Assembly (NCBI GenBank): GCA_030628785.1
Contig: DAOVQI010000048.1
Location: forward strand, 1-12,685
Reading direction: 5' to 3'
Length of the DNA stretch: 12,685 nucleotides
Source: Bacteroidota bacterium
GTDB lineage: Bacteria > Bacteroidota > Bacteroidia > Bacteroidales > VadinHA17
The notes below the pieces were generated by a model, which had not been told where the DNA came from, made no database searches, and saw only the letters and a list, made by a program, of their open reading frames with translations. Position numbers and translations under genes: made by a program. Position 1 is the first letter of the stretch. Each line of letters starts with the position of its first letter. Below are positions 7,439-12,685 of this stretch, in pieces.

Positions 7439-8416
7439 ATGGCAAAAGAAGAAAAACCGAAAATAAAAATGGCCGTTTACTGGGGAGCAGCCTGCGGTGG
7501 ATGCTGTGTTTCAGTCCTGGATGTTCATGAAAAGCTGTTTGATGTTGTTGCAGCTGCCGACCTGGTATTCTGGCCCATAGCACTCGACATAAAGTATAAG
7601 GATGTTGAAGCAATGCCGGATGGAGATATTGATTTAACTTTATACAACGGGGCTGTCAGGAATAGTGAAAATGAGCGTCTCGCCAAATTGTTAAGACAAA
7701 AATCAAAAATCCTTGTGGCATACGGTTCCTGTGCGCATATGGGAGGAATTCCGGGACTTGCCAATTTCAGTACCAGGGAGGAATTATTCGAACGTATATA
7801 TGATACAACGGAGTCGACTGAAAATCCCGATAATATCAGACCCCAACCGGAATATAAAGTACCTGAAGGAGTGTTGGAACTTCCCGAGTTTTATAATGAT
7901 GTACGAACACTGAATCAGGTGGTTGATGTAGATTATTATTTACCCGGTTGCCCGCCTCAAACAGAACGTTTGGTTGAAGTCTTTATGGCAATTGTAACCG
8001 GCGCTGAATTGCCTTCTAAGGGGTCGGTTGTTGGAGCGCTTGATAAATCACAATGCGATGAATGTCCACGGGAAAAGAGTGATAAAAAGTTGGTCAAGAG
8101 GTTTTACAGACCTTTTGAGATTGAAGATGACGGTAAAACCTGTTTTCTTGAACAGGGCGTGATTTGTTTGGGGCCGGCAACGCGGGGTGGGTGTGGTGTT
8201 CGCTGTATTGAAGGAAATGCCCCTTGTCGGGGCTGTTATGGTCCGCCACCTGATGTCCCTGATCCCGGTGCCAAAATGATGTCGGCTATTGCTACCATGA
8301 TTGATGAAAATGATCCGGAAGCAATTGAAAAAGTAATCGATACAATTGATGATCCGGCCGGAACATTCTACCGTTTTAGTCTGCCCGGCTCAATTCTTAG
8401 GAGGAAAATAACATGA
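7439..8416 (+). CDS. mvhG: [NiFe] hydrogenase small subunit (MvhG type)
   Basis: This is the iron-sulfur subunit of the group-3-type hydrogenase; it relays electrons from the NiFe site to MvhD. The N-terminus AACGGCCVSVLD gives C19 and C22, and YGSCAHMGG (C98) and LPGCPP (C171) complete the proximal cluster site. Eight further cysteines in the C-terminal half (C206, C209, C235, C243, C252, C256, C263, C266) can hold two more [4Fe-4S] clusters. No twin-arginine signal is present, so the enzyme is cytoplasmic, as expected for Mvh. At 325 residues it is slightly long, with an acidic, Glu/Pro-rich insert at about 120-150. GAGGAGG at 7425-7431 sits 7 bases before the ATG, directly after the mvhD stop. 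The 3' end carries an orphan AGGAGG and ATGA that look like the ancestral mvhA start. Confidence 0.95.
   Translation: MAKEEKPKIKMAVYWGAACGGCCVSVLDVHEKLFDVVAAADLVFWPIALDIKYKDVEAMPDGDIDLTLYNGAVRNSENERLAKLLRQKSKILVAYGSCAHMGGIPGLANFSTREELFERIYDTTESTENPDNIRPQPEYKVPEGVLELPEFYNDVRTLNQVVDVDYYLPGCPPQTERLVEVFMAIVTGAELPSKGSVVGALDKSQCDECPREKSDKKLVKRFYRPFEIEDDGKTCFLEQGVICLGPATRGGCGVRCIEGNAPCRGCYGPPPDVPDPGAKMMSAIATMIDENDPEAIEKVIDTIDDPAGTFYRFSLPGSILRRKIT
8399..8415 (+). promoter_or_regulatory. Orphaned Shine-Dalgarno plus ATG (ancestral mvhA start)
   Basis: AGGAGG at 8399-8404 is followed after 8 bases by ATG at 8413-8415, which overlaps the mvhG stop as ATGA, the same overlap used at the hdrA1/qmoC-like junction. 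The reading frame from this ATG stops after four codons. The bases around it (ACATGAAACA) are repeated at the real mvhA start 95 bases downstream, so this appears to be the original start, displaced by an insertion. Confidence 0.65.
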
Positions 8417-8515
8417 AACATCCATGATAAGGTTAATTAACACATAGGGGAATGATTAAATTTTCATTAGTGTAATTAGTGTAATTCGTGGATAAAATTT
8501 TAAACACATGAAACA
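8411..8515. mobile_element. Short insertion (85 bp) flanked by a 10-bp direct repeat
   Basis: ACATGAAACA occurs at 8411-8420 and again at 8506-8515, bracketing 85 bases of non-coding, A+T-rich DNA. The insert includes tandem nine-base units ATTAGTGTA at 8466-8474 and 8475-8483, followed by the related ATTCGTG at 8484-8490. It also holds the palindrome GTTAATTAAC near its left end. No clear terminal inverted repeat is visible. Removing one repeat and the insert would restore a normal SD-ATG overlap for mvhA, which is the main reason to read it as a target-site duplication. It has no coding capacity. Confidence 0.55.
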
Positions 8516-9971
8516 AATAACCATTGATCCGATAACCCGTCTTGAAGGGCATGGAAAAATAGAGATCTTTCTGAAAGATGACGGTGATGTTGAAAATGTC
8601 TATTTCCAGGTACCCGAATTAAGGGGATTCGAAAAATTTCTTGAAGGTCGCTGTGTTGAAGAAGCTTCACAAATTGTAACAAAAATCTGCGGAGTTTGCC
8701 CGGGTTGTCATCATATGGCTTCAGGTAAAGCTGCCGATGCTGTTTATGGAGTCGAACCTCCACCAACGGCAAAAAAAATACGTGAGTTGTTTTATATGGC
8801 CCATTTTATACACAGCCATATCGCTCATTTTTATGCACTGGCAGCTCCTGATTTCGTTGTGGGACCTACTGCTCCTGCGGGTGAGAGAAATGTTCTTGGT
8901 CTGATTGCGAAAGTAGGTGTTGAGATCGGTACGGAAGTCCTCAAACAAAGAAGAATCGCCCAGGAAATTCAGGCCTTGCTGGCCGGTCATCAAACCCATA
9001 ATGTGCTGGTTATCCCAGGAGGAGTACGAAAAGGATTAACCGAAGAACAAAGGGCTGATATTGAAGAAAAATCAAAAGGATTTGTGGAATTTTCAAAGTT
9101 CTCTCTGAAACTATTTGAAGATGTGGTTCTGGGCAATAAGGAATATGTTGACATTATTCTAAATGGGCCTTATTCTTTGAAAATCCATTCCATGGGTTTG
9201 GTTGATGCAAACAATAAGGTTAATTTTTACGATGGAAAAGTCAGGGTTGTTGATACTGAAGGCAAAGAACTGTGTAAATACACTGAGAATGAATACAGGG
9301 AGTATATTGCTGAAAGAGTTGAACCCTGGAGCTACCTGAAATTCCCTTATCTGAAGAAGATAGGCTGGAAGGGCTTTGTTGATGGTCTGGATTCCGGAGT
9401 ATATCATGCTACACCTCTATCAAGATTGAATGCTGCTGATGGTATGGCTACACCACTGGCACAAAAAGAATACGAAAAAATGTATGAAACACTGGGTGGG
9501 AAGCCGGTTCATGCAACACTTGCCATGCACTGGGCAAGGTTAATTGAATTGCTTTACTGTGCTGAAAGAAGCCTTGAACTGGTTACCGATCCTGATATTA
9601 CCGGAAAAGAATTGCGGGTACCTTTGAACAATAAACCTGACGAAGGTATCGGTATCGTTGAAGCTCAGCGGGGAACCCTTACACATCATTATTGGACTGA
9701 TGAAAAGGGTATTATTACAAAAGCCAATATCATAGTTGGTACAACCAATAATAATGCAGCCATTTGTATGTCACTTAAGAAAGCTGCACAGGGATTGATT
9801 AAAAAAGGTGTTGAGGTTACCGATGGAATCCTGAATATGATCGAAATGGCATTCCGGGCTTATGATCCGTGTTTCTCCTGTGCAACACACCGGCTGCCGG
9901 GAGACATGCCTTTGGTGATAAATTTCAGGGATAAGGACGGTAAAGTTATCCGGACTGTTAAAAGAGATTAA
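8508..9971 (+). CDS. mvhA: [NiFe] hydrogenase large, catalytic subunit (MvhA type)
   Basis: This subunit carries the NiFe(CN)2CO centre that splits or forms H2. The 487-residue product starts with ITIDPITRLEGHGKIEIF, the family's N-terminal L0 motif. The first nickel ligands lie in KICGVCPGCHH (C61, C64) and the second pair in DPCFSCATH (C455, C458). A 26-residue tail after H461 (beginning RLPGDMPL) is the peptide removed by the maturation protease encoded next. Motifs and partners point to a cytoplasmic group 3 enzyme of the Mvh type; the exact subgroup needs a phylogeny. The present start has no Shine-Dalgarno, because an 85-bp insert separates it from the AGGAGG at the end of mvhG. Conservation from residue 1 supports this ATG. 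Confidence 0.96.
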   Translation: MKQITIDPITRLEGHGKIEIFLKDDGDVENVYFQVPELRGFEKFLEGRCVEEASQIVTKICGVCPGCHHMASGKAADAVYGVEPPPTAKKIRELFYMAHFIHSHIAHFYALAAPDFVVGPTAPAGERNVLGLIAKVGVEIGTEVLKQRRIAQEIQALLAGHQTHNVLVIPGGVRKGLTEEQRADIEEKSKGFVEFSKFSLKLFEDVVLGNKEYVDIILNGPYSLKIHSMGLVDANNKVNFYDGKVRVVDTEGKELCKYTENEYREYIAERVEPWSYLKFPYLKKIGWKGFVDGLDSGVYHATPLSRLNAADGMATPLAQKEYEKMYETLGGKPVHATLAMHWARLIELLYCAERSLELVTDPDITGKELRVPLNNKPDEGIGIVEAQRGTLTHHYWTDEKGIITKANIIVGTTNNNAAICMSLKKAAQGLIKKGVEVTDGILNMIEMAFRAYDPCFSCATHRLPGDMPLVINFRDKDGKVIRTVKRD

Positions 9972-10011
9972 TCATTCATCGATTTTGATGGGATTCTGAT
10001 TATTTGAAAAA

Positions 10012-10545
10012 ATGAAGGAAGGGATTCAAAGGGGTAAAACCCTGGTGCTGGGAATGGGGAATGAAATTCTTATGGATGATGGTATTGGTCCCAGGTTGGT
10101 TAAACGTCTTAAATCATCTCTGCCACACACCAGTACCAACTATGAGACAGCATGGGTTGGAGGATTGGAAATCCTTGAGTATATTCAGGGATTTCAATAT
10201 GTTATCTTCATTGATGGCATAAAAACCAAAAATGGTATACCGGGTGATGTATATTATTTCACACCGGAAGATTATAAGGAAACTCTCCATTTATCTAACT
10301 TGCACGATGTTTCTTTTTTAACAGCTGTTGAACTTGGTGAAAGCCTTGGATACCAATTACCTGAATCAATATTAATAATAGCTGTTGAAATTGAAGAAGA
10401 TACTGTTTTTGGAAAGAACTTTACACCAAACCTCAGTAAACGTTATAACGAAATTTACCAGGAAATATATCAAATTATTAAACCGGTTGTTCAGGATAAA
10501 ATTACCCTTGATCAGTTAATTGTTAAGAAGAGTGGTAATCCTTAA
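10012..10545 (+). CDS. Hydrogenase maturation protease (HyaD/HybD/HycI family, peptidase M52)
   Basis: This nickel-dependent endopeptidase trims the C-terminal tail of the large subunit once the NiFe centre is assembled. The 177-residue product has the family glycine-rich opening LVLGMGNEILMDDGIG (about 11-26), whose acidic pair D22/D23 covers the first metal ligand, then D68 in VIFIDGIKT and H98 in SNLHDVS. These correspond to the Glu/Asp/His nickel-sensing triad of HybD. It is the last gene of the operon, 40 bases after mvhA, whose 26-residue tail is the evident substrate. The specific symbol (hycI, hyaD or a group-3 equivalent) cannot be settled by motif alone. No Shine-Dalgarno is seen. 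A strong terminator follows. Confidence 0.93.
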   Translation: MKEGIQRGKTLVLGMGNEILMDDGIGPRLVKRLKSSLPHTSTNYETAWVGGLEILEYIQGFQYVIFIDGIKTKNGIPGDVYYFTPEDYKETLHLSNLHDVSFLTAVELGESLGYQLPESILIIAVEIEEDTVFGKNFTPNLSKRYNEIYQEIYQIIKPVVQDKITLDQLIVKKSGNP

Positions 10546-10581
10546 AATTATTGTATTGTTTCTAACCCATTTTTTTTCGTA

Positions 10582-10628
10582 ATCGGATGGAAAATCTTTT
10601 TTAAAGTGCCTTCCATCCGATTTTTTTT
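10582..10628 (+). terminator. Intrinsic terminator of the hydrogenase operon
   Basis: ATCGGATGGAA at 10582-10592 pairs perfectly with TTCCATCCGAT at 10611-10621 (11 bp), with an 18-base loop, followed by an unbroken run of T to 10628. It lies 37 bases after the protease stop and marks the 3' end of the operon that begins with hdrA1. Confidence 0.9.
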
Positions 10629-10715
10629 ATCGGCAATGATTTACATGTTTTATCTTTTTACCTAAAAAAATTATATATTAGTTCAGCTTTTTCCACCTTA
10701 TTAATTTTATTGAAC

Positions 10716-11606
10716 ATGAAAAATATTCCTGTTCTCGTAGTTTCTGAAAATTCACTTGCCAAAGCGTATGAAACGGCGCTGGTCCGGTTATACAATGAAG
10801 GCATAAGGTTTGAAACCCAATATGACAAACCCGGTGATCCGTTAAGCATTGATTGTACGATGAATATTACAATACTTGAACCCGAAAGCGATCCAATGAT
10901 ACACAAAGCTTTTCCCGGGGGTATAGAAGATCTCAAGGAGTATGTTCTGGAGCTTAAAGGCTTTAAGGATCATTGGGTAAAGAATATGAACGACCCGGAT
11001 GATACCCGTTGGGAATATACCTACCACGGAAGACTGATAAACTATGGATCGTGGAAGGAATTAAAGGAAAATAAAACGGAAAGTCATGATGTGGGATTTA
11101 AAGTAAACCAGATTGAATATGTTATCCGGAAACTGGTTGACCAGCCATTTACAAGGCAAGCCCAGATGATAACATGGATGCCTAATCTGGATATGAAAGT
11201 GTATGACCCTCCCTGCCTGCAATCTCTATGGTACCGGATTCTGGAAGATGAAGATGGAGTTCAGTGGCTAAATTGTAACATCCGCTTCAGGAGCAACGAT
11301 GCCTGGGGGGCGAATTTTATGAATATGTTTGGGTTTATCCGCTTTAACAGGGAGATCATTGCAGATGAAATTGCCAAACGTAGCGGTAAGGTAGTGAACC
11401 TGGGTAGATTGAACTGGCATGCCGACTCATGGCATATCTATGGAAAGGATATTGAAAAAGCCAAAGCCATGTTGTTCGACAGGCTTGAAACCACGAAATT
11501 TGAAAACAGGATCTTTAATTTCCATGATGATTTTATCAGGGAAATGTACGATGAAGCCGAAGAACCTATCCTGAAAAAAATTGAAGAATACGATGAAACC
11601 CATTGA
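10716..11606 (+). CDS. thyA: Thymidylate synthase, ThyA family
   Basis: ThyA converts dUMP to dTMP using methylene-tetrahydrofolate. The 296-residue product is divergent from E. coli ThyA (264 residues), but key elements align. The nucleophile is C167 in DPPCLQ. R192, S193 and D195 sit in FRSNDAWGANFMN, where N203 occupies the position of E. coli Asn177 (11 residues after the Arg); this argues for dUMP rather than dCMP as substrate. H240 and Y242 lie in DSWHIYG. PFTRQAQMITW (about 144-154) resembles the arginine-containing phosphate-binding segment. An in-frame TTG at 10710 would add two residues; the ATG is preferred. It is a separate transcription unit after the operon terminator and has no functional link to hydrogen metabolism. 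A specialised dUMP/dCMP-modifying relative cannot be fully excluded. Confidence 0.87.
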   Translation: MKNIPVLVVSENSLAKAYETALVRLYNEGIRFETQYDKPGDPLSIDCTMNITILEPESDPMIHKAFPGGIEDLKEYVLELKGFKDHWVKNMNDPDDTRWEYTYHGRLINYGSWKELKENKTESHDVGFKVNQIEYVIRKLVDQPFTRQAQMITWMPNLDMKVYDPPCLQSLWYRILEDEDGVQWLNCNIRFRSNDAWGANFMNMFGFIRFNREIIADEIAKRSGKVVNLGRLNWHADSWHIYGKDIEKAKAMLFDRLETTKFENRIFNFHDDFIREMYDEAEEPILKKIEEYDETH

Positions 11607-11702
11607 TTGAAGAAGGCTAAGGGCGCCTACGCTAAAGCTTCAGCGACAGCGTGCTGAGGCTGAGGCTAAGGTAGGAGTAGAATACAAAGTTTAGGACAGG
11701 AT

Positions 11703-11737
11703 AGACCTGCCAGGGTCTTTTAGACCTGGCAGAGTCT
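11703..11737. repeat. Hairpin repeat AGACCTGCCAGG / CCTGGCAGAGTCT
   Basis: CTGCCAGGGTCT at 11707-11718 pairs with AGACCTGGCAG at 11722-11732 with one bulged G and a 3-base loop, and the outer bases extend the stem. It lies 100 bases after thyA and may help end that transcript. Similar CCTGCCAGG/CCTGGCAGG hairpins recur between genes in Bacteroidetes, by recollection. Confidence 0.6.
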
Positions 11738-11954
11738 GGAAAGAATGAAAGGCAAGGAGAAAGAAGCAGGGGAAAGTAGGCAGTAAGCAGTCCCCCACCA
11801 AAGAATTTGGAAAAAAAGAAAAATAACTAAATTGGAACTCTCTAAAATACAACCAGATGAAAGTTTAGTTATATAAAAGTACGCAGTAGGCAGGACAAAT
11901 AAATATATATAAATTGAGATAAATAGAAATACATAGTAGAGGATCTATGGGATT

Positions 11955-11969
11955 AGTCCCGGAGGGACT
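11955..11969. repeat. REP-like palindrome AGTCCCGGAGGGACT
   Basis: AGTCCC and GGGACT flank a 3-base GGA loop. It is the first of three similar palindromes within 86 bases. The motif resembles repeated extragenic palindromes that I recall being common in Bacteroidetes; such elements are often moved by RAYT (TnpA-REP) transposases, though none is encoded here. Confidence 0.65.
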
Positions 11970-11981
11970 GGAAGGTAATAG

Positions 11982-12001
11982 CCAGCCACTTTAGTGGCTG
12001 G
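11982..12001. repeat. REP-like palindrome CCAGCCACT-TT-AGTGGCTGG
   Basis: A perfect 9-bp inverted repeat with a 2-base centre, 12 bases after the preceding palindrome. It is the longest perfect stem in this spacer. Confidence 0.7.
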
Positions 12002-12026
12002 GAAGAGTGCACAAATTAAAAAATTC

Positions 12027-12040
12027 AGCCCGGATGGGCT
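12027..12040. repeat. REP-like palindrome AGCCC-GGAT-GGGCT
   Basis: A 5-bp perfect stem with a GGAT loop. The CCCGGA(T/G)GG core resembles the first palindrome of the cluster (CCCGGAGGG), so the two are probably variants of one repeat family. Confidence 0.6.
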
Positions 12041-12308
12041 TGAAAGATAGAAGCTTTAATATACAACCTAATAACGCGAAGGCGCAGCCTGAGCAAATGA
12101 CTACCGAATGACGTGAACGAAGTGAACAAATGACGCTGAGTGCAAGCGAAGCAAATTACATGAGGCGAACGTTTTAACGAACGTTATGAGTGAGAACCTC
12201 ACGAGCTGAAATGTGGGAAGGATTGAGGGTGAGAGTAACATAGCCGAATGAATGACTACTACATGAGTACTACGAACCTCGAATAACCTTAGAAAATTTT
12301 CCAATAAA

Positions 12309-12685
12309 TTACAAATTACCAGTTTCCAACAGAAATTCCTCAATAATTTTTTTCGTTTCTTCCGGATTCTTGTATTCAACAACCGTTAATTTATTACTAC
12401 CTGCTATCATAGCCGATAATTTTTTACCTTTTTGTTGCCGGTACAAACAAAGCACAGGTTTGTGAAGTTCCACAGCCCTGCCTATTTCGTATCCTACACC
12501 TAACGAGGGAGTGGATACTTCCGCAATTACTACATCGGAAGCCAGCAGCTTATCCATATCCCTGTTATGGATATAAGAATCATCAAACCCGGCTTCACCG
12601 AAATCGGCAGTGTAATTATCCCCTACATGCTCGGTGAGAACGGTTCCAAAACTTTTAAGGTATTTTATGATCTGGCGGTAAATAA
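12309..12685 (-). CDS. 2'-deoxynucleoside 5'-phosphate N-hydrolase, DNPH1/Rcl family (N-terminus cut by window edge)
   Basis: Enzymes of this family cleave the N-glycosidic bond of deoxynucleoside 5'-monophosphates, releasing the base and deoxyribose 5-phosphate; they are related to nucleoside 2-deoxyribosyltransferases. The reading frame is open from the right edge of the window to the stop, giving 124 visible residues; about 20 N-terminal residues are missing. Visible segments match human DNPH1 (Rcl) closely: FGTVLTEHVG, YIHNRDMDKL, SDVVIAEVSTPSLGVGYEIG, KPVLCLYR and KKLSAMIAG. The aspartate in SDVV and the glutamate in GVGYE correspond to the catalytic residues of this fold. The internal ATG at 12557 is not the true start, because conserved sequence continues upstream of it. 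It converges with thyA, another deoxynucleotide-metabolism gene, across a repeat-rich spacer. A plain deoxyribosyltransferase is the main alternative. Confidence 0.88.
   Translation of the reverse strand, partial: IYRQIIKYLKSFGTVLTEHVGDNYTADFGEAGFDDSYIHNRDMDKLLASDVVIAEVSTPSLGVGYEIGRAVELHKPVLCLYRQQKGKKLSAMIAGSNKLTVVEYKNPEETKKIIEEFLLETGNL

Larger units (their letters stand above)
11607..12308. other. Repeat-rich 700-bp intergenic region between convergent genes
   Basis: No convincing gene is present on either strand. The left part has short GGCTAAGG and GGCAGTA-type near-repeats and a hairpin at 11703-11737. The middle holds three REP-like palindromes (11955-12040). The right part, 12073-12290, is an odd stretch dense in GAACGAA, GAATGA and AAATGAC-like words. 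A 93-codon open frame on the minus strand (12101-12382) runs across it but resembles no known protein and overlaps the real gene at the right. Confidence 0.6.

Noticed and set aside
11955..12040. CRISPR array
   Set aside because: The palindromes differ from each other, are unevenly spaced and have no constant repeat-spacer periodicity; no cas gene is nearby.
12101..12382. 93-codon open frame on the minus strand
   Set aside because: It resembles no known family, crosses the word-repetitive spacer and overlaps the 3' end of the DNPH1-family gene in another frame of the same strand.
12309..12557. 82-residue protein starting at the ATG at 12557
   Set aside because: The frame stays open to the window edge and the upstream residues (FGTVLTEHVG, YIHNRD) are conserved in DNPH1, so this is an internal Met.

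Overview
The window looks like chromosomal DNA of an anaerobic member of the Bacteroidetes group. This is an inference from several signs: A+T-rich DNA, intergenic spacers full of short perfect palindromes of the kind common in environmental Bacteroidetes, stand-alone genes that mostly lack a Shine-Dalgarno sequence, and a TAnnTTTG-type element ahead of hypB. No rRNA or other taxonomic marker is present.

Layout. 1-333: non-coding, with a palindrome and a candidate promoter. 334-1227 (+): hypB, a nickel-insertion GTPase with a long His-rich tail. 1228-1483: convergent spacer with an 83-bp palindromic element. 1484-2095 (-): rex, the NADH-sensing repressor. 2096-2354: divergent intergenic region with two Rex-operator-like dyads, one at each end. 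2355-10545 (+): an operon of seven genes, namely an HdrA-like flavoprotein with an inserted double-cluster ferredoxin; a QmoC-like fusion of an HdrC-type ferredoxin and a six-helix membrane cytochrome; a second HdrA-like flavoprotein with a C-terminal double-cluster ferredoxin; mvhD; mvhG; mvhA; and the hydrogenase maturation protease. A strong intrinsic terminator closes the operon at 10582-10628. 10716-11606 (+): a ThyA-type thymidylate synthase. 11607-12308: a 700-bp spacer with REP-like palindromes. 12309 to the right edge (-): the 3' part of a DNPH1/Rcl-family 2'-deoxynucleoside 5'-phosphate N-hydrolase gene.

How it works together. MvhAGD is a group-3-type [NiFe] hydrogenase that classically delivers H2 electrons to HdrA. 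No HdrB (CCG-domain) subunit is encoded here, so heterodisulfide reduction is not the expected job. The HdrC role is taken by a QmoC-like membrane subunit, which points to the quinone pool as high-potential acceptor. The two HdrA paralogues carry complementary halves of the iron-sulfur inventory of a full-length HdrA. The predicted assembly is a membrane-attached H2:quinone oxidoreductase that may also reduce ferredoxin by flavin-based electron bifurcation. HypB and the protease mature its NiFe subunit, and Rex probably ties expression to the NADH/NAD+ ratio. Other hyp genes (hypA, hypC-F) are not in this window.

The most unusual sequence-level feature is an 85-bp insert between mvhG and mvhA, flanked by a 10-bp direct repeat. 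It has separated the ancestral AGGAGG and ATG from the present mvhA reading frame.
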